From positions 806,001 to 870,000 of the forward strand of contig OY782667.1 of the NCBI GenBank assembly GCA_963678135.1: DNA of 64,000 nucleotides. The letters are read 5' to 3'. The notes beneath the pieces are model-generated. The model did not search any database and was not told the origin of the DNA. It saw only the letters and a program-made list of their open reading frames with translations. The DNA comes from JAHJKV01 sp963678135. Lineage in GTDB: Bacteria; Desulfobacterota; Desulfovibrionia; Desulfovibrionales; Desulfovibrionaceae. The stretch's first letter is position 1. Every line of letters starts with the position of its first letter. The position numbers and the translations under genes were made by a program. Positions 44,923 to 55,960 of this stretch are shown here, one piece after another.

Positions 44923-46107
44923 TTAGGAGCGGTAATCTGCGTTAATACTTACATATTCTTTAGAAAAATCCGAAGCAAGGAACTCATATTCTCCAGAGCC
45001 AGCCCCAAGTTTTACCTCTATTCTAATCTCCGGCCTTGCCATAATTGGAGCAAGAAGTTCATCCATATTGCCTGACATAGCTTGCCCTTTTTCAAAAACA
45101 AGAATTGAACCAATGCGTAGTTCCAATTCCTCAGGCTGGAAAATGGCTCCGCTTCGTCCAGCAGCAGCCACAATGCGCCCCCAATTTGGATCGCAGCCAA
45201 AAAGAGCAGTTTTCACTAAAGGGGAATGCCCTATGGCTCGCGCTACAAGCTCTGCCTCTGTTTCGTTTTTTGCTCCTTGCACGCAAATACGGGCTACTTT
45301 AGTTCCGCCTTCCGCATCCTCTACTATCTTAAACGCCAGAGACTGGCATAATGTGCGTAAGGCCTTTGCCAATACTGCCTTATCTTCAGCTTGTGTCGCT
45401 TGTATTTTACTTGCTCCGTTAGCTAGGGCAAAGATAGTATCATTTGTAGAAGTATCGCCATCCACAGTGATTCGATTAAAAGAACGGTTTACGCAGTCTT
45501 TTAATACTGTGTCCCACCACTTTGCTTCAACCTGAGCATCACAAAGAATAAAGCCCAGTAAGGTCGCCATGTCAGGGCAAATCATACCAGCACCCTTGGC
45601 CATACCCAAAAGGCGCACTGTACCTGAGGAAAGCTCTACTTCAGTAGACACAAGTTTATGTACGGTATCCGTTGTCATAATAGCTTTGGCCACATCCTCG
45701 GCAGTGGATTTGCCCAATGCTTTTCGCGCTTTTGGTATGGCTAAAAGCCATTTGTCCATTATAAGCTGGGTGCCAATAACGCCAGTGGAGGCAACAAGAA
45801 TATCCTCAGCTGTAATATCAAAACTTTCAGCAACAAGCTCTTGGGTTCGGCAACAGTTTGCATAGCCCTCAGCTCCTGTGCAGGCATTGGCTTGTCCTGA
45901 ATTGACAAGTAGAGCTCGACATTGGGAGTTTTTTTTGAGTATTTCTTTGCTTCGCTGTACCGGAGCTGCTGAAAAGATATTGCGAGTAAAAGTGCCAGCA
46001 GCCACAGCAGGAAAATCGCTCAGGATAAGAGCAAGATCAAGTTTTTCCTTGCACTTAAATCCTGCGGAAGTCGCAGCAAAACGAAAACCTTTGGGACATG
46101 TGATCAT
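44923..46107 (-). CDS. argJ: bifunctional glutamate N-acetyltransferase / amino-acid acetyltransferase ArgJ
   Basis: Transfers acetyl from N-acetylornithine to glutamate in the cyclic arginine pathway. The 394-residue precursor self-cleaves before a conserved Thr, here in ICPDMATLLGFI. Other motifs: NSGQANACTGAEGYANC, ASTGVIGTQL, TVDGDTSTNDTIFALANG and FGCDPNWGRIVAAAGRSG. Full length. AGGAAAATACTCT precedes the ATG. Confidence 0.96.
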   Translation of the reverse strand: MITCPKGFRFAATSAGFKCKEKLDLALILSDFPAVAAGTFTRNIFSAAPVQRSKEILKKNSQCRALLVNSGQANACTGAEGYANCCRTQELVAESFDITAEDILVASTGVIGTQLIMDKWLLAIPKARKALGKSTAEDVAKAIMTTDTVHKLVSTEVELSSGTVRLLGMAKGAGMICPDMATLLGFILCDAQVEAKWWDTVLKDCVNRSFNRITVDGDTSTNDTIFALANGASKIQATQAEDKAVLAKALRTLCQSLAFKIVEDAEGGTKVARICVQGAKNETEAELVARAIGHSPLVKTALFGCDPNWGRIVAAAGRSGAIFQPEELELRIGSILVFEKGQAMSGNMDELLAPIMARPEIRIEVKLGAGSGEYEFLASDFSKEYVSINADYRS

Positions 46108-46332
46108 AGAGTATTTTCCTGTAATAAAACAACGTCTTGCTTAAAAAAGTGTCAAAGGAGAATTTTAGACTAAGACAATATGTTTTTTTACTATAATATT
46201 GAGAGAATTAGATACAATTTTACACAAAGTTAAAAATAAGCATCATTTTTTAATGGCGGTATTTTTTATTATTCCCTTGGTTTATAGTCTATTGCTTGTT
46301 TTATATATGTATTGAATCCACTTATCTTTTTT

Positions 46333-47379
46333 TCACTTTTGAGGTAGCTTACCTGTTGCTTTGATGTTCTGAGCGACTTCATCAAAATCGTCATGAAACT
46401 CTAAATCTTGTATTGGTTGAAATTGTTTATATTGCTCAATAGACCATTCGTTAGCCATTTGTGCGCTTATAGAGCCGTAATTTTGCAGTACTTCATATTC
46501 GTTAAACTCCAAGAAAGCACTTAACTTATTAGACCAGTCTTGCATAGACATCTTCTTTTGTTTTTTTGCTAAGTTTTCTACATAATCTAAAAACATATTG
46601 TCCAATCTATTTAAGTCGCTTACTTCATCTTCTGTGAGGTAATTTTTTGCAACTATGACATCCTTTTGAATTATTTTTCCGCCCTTCTTTTTGTTGCTCC
46701 AGGTCGTTAAACCCATATTAGGCAGACTGTAATTTGCCCTTTCTTGTCTTATCTCTGCACCTGTTTTCCCTGTCACTGCAAAAAGCAGTTTATTTTGGGT
46801 ATTGGCATAAACACTGCGTGTGATTGGTGAATTGGGGTCGTAATCATAACTGCATGCCTTATAAATTGCTCTTATTTTTTCGTAGAAACGCTTTTCAGAA
46901 GACCTAATCTCCCGAATGCGCTCAAGTAGCTCATCAAAATAATCTTTACCAAATAAAATTTTACCTTGCTTTAAGCGTTCGTCATCAAGAGCAAAACCTT
47001 TAATCAAATACTCTTTTAAGATTTTTGTTGCCCATATTCTAAACCGAGTGGCTTTGTATGAGTTGACACGGTAGCCAACGGATATAATGGCATCTAAATT
47101 ATAATAAGCAACTTGTTTTTCCTGCGTTTTATTAAGCATTGCGCCGTGTTTTGTGGTATGTGCAAAATTTGCACATACCAGTGCTTCGTCCAATTCGCCA
47201 GATGCAAAAATATTTTTTAAGTGTTTACTGATACCTGTGCGATCAATATCAAACAACTCAGCCATTGCTTTTTGCGTGATCCAAACAGTATCCTCTGCAA
47301 CCAGTATTTGCATTGAGATAGTGCCATCTTCAGAAGCATAAAAGAGAAATTCATTTTGATTTTTTGCTATTTCACTCAT
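46333..47379 (-). CDS. RhuM-family protein
   Basis: A 348-residue protein of the virulence-associated RhuM family, common on mobile islands. The N-terminal third has a winged-helix-like segment (VWITQKAMAELFDIDRTGIS, KHLKNIF). The central signature is VAYYNLDAIISVGYRVNSY, followed by TRFRIWATKILKEYLIKGF. The C-terminal region is helical (AFLEFNEYEVLQNYG). Biochemical function is unknown; related proteins co-occur with defence and toxin loci. No neighbour is on a shared transcript. Confidence 0.9.
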   Translation of the reverse strand: MSEIAKNQNEFLFYASEDGTISMQILVAEDTVWITQKAMAELFDIDRTGISKHLKNIFASGELDEALVCANFAHTTKHGAMLNKTQEKQVAYYNLDAIISVGYRVNSYKATRFRIWATKILKEYLIKGFALDDERLKQGKILFGKDYFDELLERIREIRSSEKRFYEKIRAIYKACSYDYDPNSPITRSVYANTQNKLLFAVTGKTGAEIRQERANYSLPNMGLTTWSNKKKGGKIIQKDVIVAKNYLTEDEVSDLNRLDNMFLDYVENLAKKQKKMSMQDWSNKLSAFLEFNEYEVLQNYGSISAQMANEWSIEQYKQFQPIQDLEFHDDFDEVAQNIKATGKLPQK

Positions 47380-47564
47380 TTATTAACCACTATTAACTAC
47401 CTATAAGCAGTTTAAACCTTATAATTTGAGAGTAAAGAATTAAATTTCTGCCCTGCCTCGCTTGCCCTAGCATTATCTCTAAGCACAAACTTATCAACAT
47501 ATTTTTGCAAATGCTTAGCACTGTTGAGTTTGCGTAAAATTGTATGTATTTTCAATATAATTCG

Positions 47565-50120
47565 CTACCGACCGCAGCACTTCTTATATTTTTTACCAGA
47601 ACCGCAGGGGCAAGGGTCGTTACGGCCGACTTTATTTTCTTTTTTTATTGGTTGCTGGGTTTTAGGTTCGGAACTTGCCTCGCCTCCAGCATAATTTAAG
47701 TTTTCTGTACTTTGGTGTTGGAACTCGCTGCTGTCCACTGTTTCACGAATACGCAGGTGGCTTAAAGCGCGAAGAGCATTTTCACGCATTGTGTACAGCA
47801 TTTCTTGGAAAAGATTAAATCCTTCACGCTTATATTCTTGCTTGGGATCTTTTTGTCCATAACCGCGTAGCCCTATTCCATCACGCAACTGATCCATGGC
47901 AAGCAGGTGGTCTTTCCAGTTTCTGTCCAGAGAATCAAGCAAGAAATAGCGCAGTACTTCTTGATAGGGGAAAGCGTCTGTTTTTTTTAAGTTTTGTAAA
48001 ATTTCCTCAATCCAGCTTCGCGCAGTTGCCATGTCTGGAAGCTCACCTTGTTGAAATGCTTCAAAACGGGAAAAATTAAACACTTCATCAAGTCTGGCTC
48101 GTGTTTCCTGCAAAGACTCTTCATCTTGTTCTTTCATACTTAAAGTAGGCTCAAGTTCGTTTTCCAACAATTCGTCAATACATTCAGCAAGCATGTCTTC
48201 AAGATTTTCAGCAAACATGATTTCTTTACGCTGAGAATAGACCACTTCACGTTGCTGATTCATGACATTATCATAATCTAAAAGCTGTTTGCGTATTTCA
48301 AAATTATGATTTTCAACTCGTTTTTGTGAATTTTCAATGGCTTTGGAAACCATTTTGTTTTCAATGGCTTCGCCTTCTGTAAGACCAAGTTTAGCCATAA
48401 TGCCAGATATTCTGTCTGAACCAAAAAGACGCATAAGGTCATCATCAAGTGCCAGATAAAAACGCGAGGAACCCGGATCACCCTGCCGACCGCAACGGCC
48501 TCTGAGCTGATTATCAATGCGTCTTGATTCATGCCGTTCCGTGCCGATAATATGGAGTCCACCAAGTTCCTTGACGCCTTCTCCAAGTTTAATGTCCGTA
48601 CCGCGACCAGCCATATTCGTAGCAATAGTTACCCTGCCGGCCTCACCTGCACTGCGTACTATTTCAGCTTCACGTTCATGTTGCTTGGCATTGAGTACTT
48701 CATGGGGAACACGCTTTTTTTTGAGTAGGCTTGAAAGCTGTTCAGATTTTTCAATGGAGACTGTGCCTACAAGGCAAGGTTGTCCTGCCTGATGCACCTG
48801 AGCTATTTCTTCAGCAATGGCTTCATATTTTTCTTGCTGGGTGCGGTAAATCATATCTGGATAATCATTTCTGATCATGGGCATGTGTGTTGGAATAACA
48901 ATGACTTCCAAGTCATAAATTTCGCTAAATTCCACGGCTTCGGTATCTGCTGTACCGGTCATACCGGCCAGTTTATCATACATGCGGAAATAATTTTGAA
49001 AGGTAATAGAGGCCAAAGTCTGATTTTCTTTTTCTACTTTTACGGATTCCTTGGCTTCCAAGGCTTGATGCAATCCATCAGAATAACGGCGACCCGGCAT
49101 TAGGCGACCTGTAAATTCATCAACAATAACGACTTGTCCTTCCTTGACCACATAATCGACATCGCGCTTAAATAAATGATGCGCTTTAAGAGCTTGAAGC
49201 ACATGGTGTTGTAAAATAATATGTTGTGGGTCAAAAAGATTTTCAATGCCCAGAAGTTTTTCCACTTGCTCGACGCCCGGTTCGGTCAAAGTAACGGCTT
49301 TGGCCTTTTCATCTATTTCAAAATGTCCTTTGGCTTTGAGCTTTTCTCCATCTTTTTCACGCGCTATTTCCTCCTCTGTTTTTTTCCAAATTTTGAGCCG
49401 AGGAACAACTTGATCAATGCTGTGGTATAGTTTTGTGGACTGTTCAACTGCTCCGGAAATAATAAGAGGAGTTCGGGCTTCATCAATGAGAATTGAGTCT
49501 ACTTCATCCACGATGGCATAGTTTAAGCTTCCTTGAACCAGCTGTTCCTTGTAAAATTTCATATTATCGCGCAAATAATCAAAACCAAATTCATTATTCG
49601 TACCATAGCTAATATCACAAGCATAAGCTGCTTTGCGTTCTTCCTCATCCAGCCCATGCACAATAACTCCGGTACTTAAACCAAGAAAAGTATACAGTTT
49701 CCCCATCCATTCAGCATCACGTCTGGCTAAATAATCGTTTACAGTAATAACATGTACGCCTTTGCCGGAAAGAGCATTCAGTACTACCGGCAAAGTAGCC
49801 ACCAAGGTTTTTCCCTCACCGGTTCGCATTTCCGCTATCTTTCCCTGATGCAGGGCAATGCCACCAATAAGCTGTACATCAAAATGACGCATCTCAAGAG
49901 CCCTGACTCCGGCTTCACGCACAAGAGCAAAGCATTCTGGTAAAATATCATCAAGTGTACGTCCGGTGGCAACTTCTGTTTTCCATTGTGCGATTTGGGC
50001 ACGCATCTGTTCATCAGAAAGAGCTTGCATTTGCGCTTCTAAGCTATTTATTTGCTCCACAAGAGCACGGCATTTTTTTAAGTAGCGTTCGTTTTTAGAA
50101 CCAAATATTTTTTTTAGCAT
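47565..50120 (-). CDS. secA: preprotein translocase ATPase SecA
   Basis: The motor for Sec-dependent protein export at the inner membrane. 851 residues. Walker [15 protein letters not shown] (about 100-113), Walker [17 protein letters not shown], the motif [22 protein letters not shown] and [20 protein letters not shown] are all present. The C-terminal SEC-C zinc motif [17 protein letters not shown] is intact and typically binds SecB or phospholipid. Starts at ATG 50120. Confidence 0.98.
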   Translation of the reverse strand: MLKKIFGSKNERYLKKCRALVEQINSLEAQMQALSDEQMRAQIAQWKTEVATGRTLDDILPECFALVREAGVRALEMRHFDVQLIGGIALHQGKIAEMRTGEGKTLVATLPVVLNALSGKGVHVITVNDYLARRDAEWMGKLYTFLGLSTGVIVHGLDEEERKAAYACDISYGTNNEFGFDYLRDNMKFYKEQLVQGSLNYAIVDEVDSILIDEARTPLIISGAVEQSTKLYHSIDQVVPRLKIWKKTEEEIAREKDGEKLKAKGHFEIDEKAKAVTLTEPGVEQVEKLLGIENLFDPQHIILQHHVLQALKAHHLFKRDVDYVVKEGQVVIVDEFTGRLMPGRRYSDGLHQALEAKESVKVEKENQTLASITFQNYFRMYDKLAGMTGTADTEAVEFSEIYDLEVIVIPTHMPMIRNDYPDMIYRTQQEKYEAIAEEIAQVHQAGQPCLVGTVSIEKSEQLSSLLKKKRVPHEVLNAKQHEREAEIVRSAGEAGRVTIATNMAGRGTDIKLGEGVKELGGLHIIGTERHESRRIDNQLRGRCGRQGDPGSSRFYLALDDDLMRLFGSDRISGIMAKLGLTEGEAIENKMVSKAIENSQKRVENHNFEIRKQLLDYDNVMNQQREVVYSQRKEIMFAENLEDMLAECIDELLENELEPTLSMKEQDEESLQETRARLDEVFNFSRFEAFQQGELPDMATARSWIEEILQNLKKTDAFPYQEVLRYFLLDSLDRNWKDHLLAMDQLRDGIGLRGYGQKDPKQEYKREGFNLFQEMLYTMRENALRALSHLRIRETVDSSEFQHQSTENLNYAGGEASSEPKTQQPIKKENKVGRNDPCPCGSGKKYKKCCGR

Positions 50121-50144
50121 GTATTTGAAATCCTTAGCATGGAG

Positions 50145-51296
50145 TTATGTAAACAGTTCAAGCCAATGTGCTACAGATACTTCTTTAGGAGAAGTAGCTT
50201 CAAGCTGCAAGACGCAGGCAGAGCAACCAGTCAGAACCAAAGTTTGGCTCTGTATTGCCAATGTTTCCCAGCAATACTTTGCTACTTTGTTTACAAGTTG
50301 AGGCGCTGCTAATTGCATAATGCCTCCAAATCCGCAACACTCTTTTGATACAGCAAGCTCTTGCGTATTCAGTACAGCACAAAGCAGGGCATAATCAAAA
50401 TCTTTGCCGTCAATATGGCAAGGTTTATGATAAACAAATGCCTTTGGTGTAACTGAAGATAGCACAAAGCCCTCAAAATTCAAAAACAAGGGCAGTATTC
50501 TTTCTGACAAAGGAATCAGTGATTTTTTCCATGTTTCAGCCTCACTTTGATCCAAAAAAAGAGCATGATTTTTGGCATAGGCAGTTAAACCAGCATGACA
50601 AGAAACGCAAAAAGTAAAAACACGGGGGCGATTGGCTGTTCGCCAAACTTCTATATTGTGCCGTGCATTATGTTCTTGCTCTTGCCTTAAGCCTGCATGG
50701 TGCAAGCTAAGACCACAACATTCAAATTCAGCCTCTATTAGTGATATGCCCAAGGCTTTACATAAGCCTGTGGCTGCTTTTGTCCAGTATGGTGCAACAA
50801 AAGATGCTGTGCAGCCCTGAAAAAGCAAAGCATTTTCCAAGGTTTTTTGCTCATGGCAAGGCAAAGAAATGAGCGGAGTCATTGCCTTTCTGCCCAAACC
50901 ACGCAAGACTTTGATATAGCTTGACAATGTATGCATCCCATTATGTGGCACATGTGGTACATGCGACACAATTTTGCCAATACGAGGCCACAATGTACCT
51001 GCTCTTTTTATCCACTGTTTCCAAAGAAGATGTTTCCATTCCACGGACTCAGCTCGAAGCGCAGAAAGCATGTATGGAATATTAACGCCTTGCGGACAGG
51101 CCTTTACGCAGCGTTCACAGCCTAAGCATATTTTAGCTAATTGAGAGTAATTTTTTTTTTCAGCAGTGCTTTTCGTGTGCATTGTATTGAGCAGCACTGC
51201 CTTGGAACGAGGAGCAAGCTCTTCTCTGCCAGTTGTGCTTACAAGTGGGCAAACTTCTAGGCATTTACCGCAAAAAACGCAGTCTTCGGCACTCAT
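50145..51296 (-). CDS. glcF: glycolate/lactate oxidase iron-sulfur subunit (GlcF/LldE-like)
   Basis: A 383-residue protein with two N-terminal 4Fe-4S motifs (CVFCGKCLEVCP and CLGCERCVKACP) and two CCG domains (FECCGLSLHHAG and KECCGFGGIMQ), the arrangement of the Fe-S partner of GlcD-type oxidases. ATG 51296 overlaps the glcD stop (ATGA) with AAGGAG upstream, so the two are translationally coupled. It likely passes electrons from hydroxyacid oxidation towards quinones or ferredoxin. Confidence 0.92.
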   Translation of the reverse strand: MSAEDCVFCGKCLEVCPLVSTTGREELAPRSKAVLLNTMHTKSTAEKKNYSQLAKICLGCERCVKACPQGVNIPYMLSALRAESVEWKHLLWKQWIKRAGTLWPRIGKIVSHVPHVPHNGMHTLSSYIKVLRGLGRKAMTPLISLPCHEQKTLENALLFQGCTASFVAPYWTKAATGLCKALGISLIEAEFECCGLSLHHAGLRQEQEHNARHNIEVWRTANRPRVFTFCVSCHAGLTAYAKNHALFLDQSEAETWKKSLIPLSERILPLFLNFEGFVLSSVTPKAFVYHKPCHIDGKDFDYALLCAVLNTQELAVSKECCGFGGIMQLAAPQLVNKVAKYCWETLAIQSQTLVLTGCSACVLQLEATSPKEVSVAHWLELFT

Positions 51297-52675
51297 TCCC
51301 ACTCCTTGCCCGGATTCATAATGCCCCGAGGATCAAAAATAGCCTTTACTTGACGCATCAGAGCAAGCTCGCTGTTTGGGATTTGTTGGGAGAGGAGTTT
51401 TTTCTTAGATAAACCCAAACCATGCTCTCCTGAGGCTGTACCGCCAAGAGACAAGGCTAAATCTACTATACTTGCACGGCAGGCATGAGCTTGCTTACTC
51501 ATCTGTATGTCAGAAGCATTGTACATGGTATTGACATGCAGATTGCCATCAGCAAAATGACCAAAAACCACAATTTGTGTTCCATGCTCACGCTCAAGCC
51601 TATACAAGCCCTGTACAGCCTCTAATATTTTTCCTCGTGGTATAGCGATGTCTTCACCTAATTTATTTTGCCCCAAACGAAAACAAGCCTGTGAAAGCTG
51701 ACGGCGCATCGCCCAGACTGTTTCTTCATCTGCTGCGCTTCCAGCCTGTACATGCAGAGGAGAAGCAGCACCTGCTATATTTTGTATGCAGGCGAGCTCA
51801 CTTTTTACAGCATCAGGACTGCCGTCCACTTGAAAAAGCATTGCTCCGCCAGCTTGAGATAAATAATTCAGTCCAGTTTGTGCATACAAGGCCTGAAGCG
51901 CGGTTTGCCCCATAAACTCGCAGGCAGCAGGCAAAATACCAGAAGATAAGACCTGCTGGCCTGTTTCTATGGCTTGTTCTTGCCTTGCATACACGGCAAA
52001 GAGTGAGGCTTGCTTTGCAGGAAAAGGAAGAAGTTTAAGAATGCAGCGCGTAAGTACACCTAAATTTCCGGTCGAACCCACAAATAATCTAGCAAGATCA
52101 AGACCAACAACATCCTTATGACAGCGAGAACCAAAATTTACAATTTGCCCGCTAGGCAATACTGCTTCAATCCCAAGCACATAGTCTCGCGTAACCCCAT
52201 ACTTTACTGCTTTAAGTCCTCCGGCACAGGTAGCTATATTTCCCCCCACGCTGGAAAAGCGCGCAGAAGCCGGATCAGGCGGATAAAATAGCCCTTTTGC
52301 TTGCACTGCCTTGGCTAGATCCGCAGTAATGACCCCGGGCTGCACTTCAGCCACAAAATCCTGTGTATCAATATCCAAAATTTTATTCATGCGAAGCATG
52401 GAAACCACGATACCGCCATGTACAGGTACGGTATCCCCTACTTTATTGCTCGCCCGTGAACGGGTGTATAGAGGAACGCATTCATGATTTGCCCATGCAA
52501 GAAGTCTGGATATTTGCGTTACGTTTTCAGGGCGCACGATAGCAAAGGGCAAAGCAGATTTGCCACTTGCATCCGTGGAAAATGCGCTCAAAGTAGGCCT
52601 ATCTAAAGCAAGAGCATCACCTGCAAAAAGCGAAGAAAGAAACGCAATATCCTGTTTTGTGAGCTTAGTTTTCAT
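51293..52675 (-). CDS. glcD: FAD-linked glycolate/D-lactate oxidase subunit (GlcD-like)
   Basis: A 460-residue flavoprotein with a PCMH-type FAD-binding domain (FAIVRPENVTQISRLLAWAN, VPVHGGIVVSMLRMNKIL, ASARFSSVGGNIATCAGG) and the FAD-oxidase C domain (IVVFGHFADGNLHVNTMY, GTASGEHGLGLSKKK). It oxidises D-lactate or glycolate with GlcF. Which substrate cannot be decided from sequence. The 5' end abuts a degenerate CATATGTTTTCATGAG repeat and has no strong ribosome binding site. Confidence 0.93.
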   Translation of the reverse strand: MKTKLTKQDIAFLSSLFAGDALALDRPTLSAFSTDASGKSALPFAIVRPENVTQISRLLAWANHECVPLYTRSRASNKVGDTVPVHGGIVVSMLRMNKILDIDTQDFVAEVQPGVITADLAKAVQAKGLFYPPDPASARFSSVGGNIATCAGGLKAVKYGVTRDYVLGIEAVLPSGQIVNFGSRCHKDVVGLDLARLFVGSTGNLGVLTRCILKLLPFPAKQASLFAVYARQEQAIETGQQVLSSGILPAACEFMGQTALQALYAQTGLNYLSQAGGAMLFQVDGSPDAVKSELACIQNIAGAASPLHVQAGSAADEETVWAMRRQLSQACFRLGQNKLGEDIAIPRGKILEAVQGLYRLEREHGTQIVVFGHFADGNLHVNTMYNASDIQMSKQAHACRASIVDLALSLGGTASGEHGLGLSKKKLLSQQIPNSELALMRQVKAIFDPRGIMNPGKEWE

Positions 52676-53506
52676 ATGCTTTTATTCTTCATATGTTTTC
52701 ATGAGTTTTTTCATGTGTTTTTATGCGCGGTTCTTTCATGTGGTTTTGTGAGTTTTTTTATATGTTTTTATGAGCTGTTCTTTTATGCCATCATAAATCC
52801 TGAATTTCGCTCTTTTTTAGAATGCGGTAATGTGCGATATTGTTTTTGCAACTTTTTTTTCGTCCATGGCATGTAGTCGTGGTAGTTCCTGAGATAGAAA
52901 AAGGCAATGCAAGATTTGTTATTCAAAACAAGGTGGCAGAGCTTTACGCAGCATATTCGTGCTTTACGCACTATGCCGTGCTGTACTCACTATGCTCGTG
53001 CTTTGCACAACGTGGCAGTGCTTTGACAGTAGGCAGTGCATCTCCCTCTGTCATTCTGTGCGTAAGTCGCGACAGTCCAGCAGAGCAGGGCTAGGAAGTT
53101 TTGACGCAGTAGGAGAAGAAGTAAAGGGGAAGAGAGGGCAAAGAAAAGAGAAGAAGAAAAGACAGAAGACTGGATTCCGCGACTTACGCGCGGAATGACA
53201 AGAGGGGGAACGTGCTGCAACAAAAAATGGCGTGCGGTATGATAAAAAGGGGCGTGTGCTACAACAAAAATGGGTGCAGGAGGACAAAAGAGGCAAGTTG
53301 GCTGAGCCTGTCGAAGCCAAAAGAGCAAAGAAAAAGGCACTGGATCCTGCGACTTACGCGCAGGATGACACGAAGGGGCGTGGTATGACAAGAACCAGAC
53401 GTGGTAAAACAATACTTGTGGGGGTACGCCTCCCGAAGATTCACCTCCGCAGGAAGGGAATTAAGCAAAACGTAATGGCTCGTTATATTTGACTATAATT
53501 TTCAAA
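52676..53506. repeat. repeat-rich intergenic region between glcD and the pentapeptide gene
   Basis: About 52680-52790 is a degenerate tandem repeat (TTCATATGTTTTCATGAG-like) starting at the glcD start codon. About 52940-53410 holds TTTACGCA/GCGTAAAGC-type short repeats, at least three REP-like palindromes (about 53055, 53170 and 53340) and a GGCTGAGCCTGTCGAAGCC motif. No believable gene. Confidence 0.8.
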
Positions 53507-55261
53507 CTATCTTGCCCAAATTTTTGATATTGTCTCCTTCAAATATCTCGCAAGATCACGAACAGGTATTTGCAAAAAATCAGGTTTGGGCAAAGCAATA
53601 TAAAAAACAGCAGCAAAGCCAGACAGCAGCCATATATTGAGCCAGATACAGCTTAATAAAAATAAAAAAGCTGAAGCCCCAAAATAAAGCGGGACATGGA
53701 ATTCAAAGATAAAGCGTTGTTTAATAAGCTTTTGGTGTTGCCAAAATGTTTTGTTCAAGTGCAGTAGCAGTGGTTCCATATTTTGTATTGTTTGCAGCAC
53801 ATTCTCAAAAGTATTCTGTTCTCGTGCTTGTTGTAATTCAGAACTCTCTTGTGCCAGCCCAGCATTTTCTTTTTGTGAGTGAGAAGTATCTTGTGCTCGC
53901 CCAGAACTTTCTTGTGTTGAGCCATCGTTCTCTGGTGCTAAGTCGGAGTAATCTTTTTTTGAGCCAAAGCGATTTTCTTCCCCAGTATTTTCTTGCCCAA
54001 GAATGCTTGTTTCCTGCTTTTCCCTAGCTGCTAATTCCTTTTTAATATGGCTTATGGCAGTGCATAAATCTGCATAAGCGATTGGTTCATCTTTTTTTAT
54101 GGCAACAGTTTCCCAAGGTGTATCGTCTTGGTTGATACTTTTGAGAATATCCCTAGCTTTGCCCATGGTACGCAGTTGCCATTTTTTATATGTATCTGCA
54201 CCAGAGACAAGGACATTTATGAAAAAATAAGAGGTTATACCCAGTATTGCCCAATCAAGATACTCAGGGTTGTCAGCAAAAGGCTTAGTTCCCCAAATAT
54301 TCAACTCTTGAATGTTTAAATTACCTATTCCTTGAAAAAAACAGAGAATAGAAGCAAGAAATAAATTGCGTTTTGCCTTTCTGTAGGCGTCTGAAAATTC
54401 AATAAACGGTGCTTCTACAATTTGTTGGGTATTATCTAAATAGATGACCCCTCGCTGCTGTTCTACAGTAAGAGGACGAGTTAAATTGTGTACACTTTCA
54501 CGCAAAGTAAAATATGTTTTATTAAGTTTTGCTCCAAAAAAATCTGCGTTTTCAAGCTCAGCTTCAAAAAATATCGCTTCCTGCAAATGAGTTTCCCAGA
54601 GGCAGGCATTGTTCAATTTTGCATGATTCAATCTGGCTTGGCGTAAATCAGCTCCCCAAAAATTTGCGCCTGTGAGATTTGAGTTTTCAAGATTTGTATT
54701 TTTAAGTCTTGCGCCTTTAAGGTTTGCATTTGTTAGGTACGCCCCCTCAAGGTTCACTCTCATAAGGTTCGCCCAGCTAAGGTTCGCCTCCCTAAGGTTC
54801 GTCCCCTGAAGATTTGCACCCCAAAGGCTCGCCCTCTGAAGTTTCGCCCTCTGAAGTTTCGCCCTCTGAAGTTTCGCCATCCAAAGGTTCGCCCCCTCAA
54901 GGTGCGCTCCCTCAAGGTTAGCCATATCAAGCTGCGCCTCCTCAAGGTTCGCCAAAAAAAATTTCGCCCTCTCAAGGTTCGCCCCCCTAAGGTTCGCCCC
55001 CTTAAGGTTCGCCTTAAAAAGTTCCGCCTCCTCAAGGTTCGCCAAAAAAAATTTCGCCCTCTCAAGGTTCGCCCCCCTAAGGTTCGCCCCCTTAAGGTTC
55101 GCCTTAAAAAGTTCCGCCCCCTCAAGGTTCGCCCCCTCAAGGTTCGCATTCCTAAGGTTCGCCCTCTGAAGGTCTGGTGTAATCTTGGGATTATTTGTGC
55201 GCCAAGTATTCCACTTGTCAGTGCCAGATTTTAGGATGCGTACATGTTCTGGATTTGCCAT
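53507..55261 (-). CDS. pentapeptide-repeat membrane protein with internal 90-bp duplication
   Basis: 584 residues. About 30-250 are A(N/K/E)LxxA-type pentapeptide repeats forming a right-handed beta-helix (for example LRNANLEGANLEGAELFKAN). A 30-residue block beginning ELFKANLKGANLRGANLERA is repeated exactly, matching a 90-bp DNA duplication. The C-terminal part has membrane segments near 318-335, 350-370 and 540-570, and a Ser/Glu/Gln-rich linker (about 430-480) made of near-repeats such as GLAQESSE. Function unknown; a membrane-anchored protein-binding scaffold is plausible. Confidence 0.88.
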   Translation of the reverse strand: MANPEHVRILKSGTDKWNTWRTNNPKITPDLQRANLRNANLEGANLEGAELFKANLKGANLRGANLERAKFFLANLEEAELFKANLKGANLRGANLERAKFFLANLEEAQLDMANLEGAHLEGANLWMAKLQRAKLQRAKLQRASLWGANLQGTNLREANLSWANLMRVNLEGAYLTNANLKGARLKNTNLENSNLTGANFWGADLRQARLNHAKLNNACLWETHLQEAIFFEAELENADFFGAKLNKTYFTLRESVHNLTRPLTVEQQRGVIYLDNTQQIVEAPFIEFSDAYRKAKRNLFLASILCFFQGIGNLNIQELNIWGTKPFADNPEYLDWAILGITSYFFINVLVSGADTYKKWQLRTMGKARDILKSINQDDTPWETVAIKKDEPIAYADLCTAISHIKKELAAREKQETSILGQENTGEENRFGSKKDYSDLAPENDGSTQESSGRAQDTSHSQKENAGLAQESSELQQAREQNTFENVLQTIQNMEPLLLHLNKTFWQHQKLIKQRFIFEFHVPLYFGASAFLFLLSCIWLNIWLLSGFAAVFYIALPKPDFLQIPVRDLARYLKETISKIWAR

Positions 55262-55723
55262 ATAATTTTACTCGGCTGTTTACTGCTCAAGCGTAAGGTA
55301 AGCTCAAACGCAAGTTAAACTAAAGCGCAAGTTTAGATAAAAGCGCAGCTTAGGACGAAACCTGGCAGCAGGTCTATTTATTGAATAAAAATATGGTCTA
55401 TTGCTTCAAAAAGCAAGCCTTGCCTGTTTGAGGCAGGGCAAACGCACTTAATTTCAGAGTGAGTACTTTTTTAGCTTTGTTGCGTACTATGCCCGTGCTT
55501 TACGCAGCCGTGGCAGAGTTTTATGCACTCATTCCTAAAAAACAAACTCACTCCCTCCTAAAGCTCAAACTCACTCGTTCCTCAAACCCAAACACGCCTG
55601 CTTGATTTACAAAGCAAATTGCGGTTTAATGCGCTTTGCACAAAATTATTGTGGTTTAATGCACTTGCAGAAAATTAGCACACCCAATTTTATAAAAAAT
55701 ATATAAAGCACAGGGAGTTATCT
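55262..55723. other. intergenic region upstream of the kor cluster
   Basis: Contains short GCGCAAGTT/TAAGCG repeats next to the pentapeptide gene start, a GGGCAAACGCACTTAATTTC motif (about 55436) shared with the dispersed elements, and AACTCACTC-type repeats. A promoter for kor must lie here but I cannot place it. No gene seen. Confidence 0.5.
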
Positions 55724-55960
55724 ATGTCACGCATAGAGATAACAGAAGAACGATGCAAGGGATGCCTTCTGTGTACCACGGTCTGTCCTTTGGGCATTAT
55801 AGTCCAATCAGAACGATTCAACCAGAATGGTTACAAAGTGGCTGAAGTGCCAGCAGAAAACGCAGAAAAATGTACTGGCTGTGCCTCCTGCGCCCTTATC
55901 TGTCCAGATTTAGCCATTCGTGTATTCAAAACCCCGAAAGCAAAAAAAGGGGGCAACTGA
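55724..55960 (+). CDS. korD: 2-oxoacid:ferredoxin oxidoreductase, delta (ferredoxin) subunit
   Basis: A 78-residue protein with two 4Fe-4S motifs: CKGCLLCTTVCPLGI and CTGCASCALICPDLA. As the small electron-transfer subunit it links the catalytic subunits to ferredoxin. CAGGGAGTT precedes the ATG. Its TGA overlaps the ATG of korA by one base. Cluster order D-A-B-C is typical of 2-oxoglutarate-type enzymes in anaerobes. Confidence 0.93.
   Translation: MSRIEITEERCKGCLLCTTVCPLGIIVQSERFNQNGYKVAEVPAENAEKCTGCASCALICPDLAIRVFKTPKAKKGGN

Noticed and set aside
54760..55234. Arg/Gly-rich and Lys/Val-rich ORFs across the pentapeptide gene
   Set aside because: They are alternative-frame shadows of the repeated pentapeptide codons.
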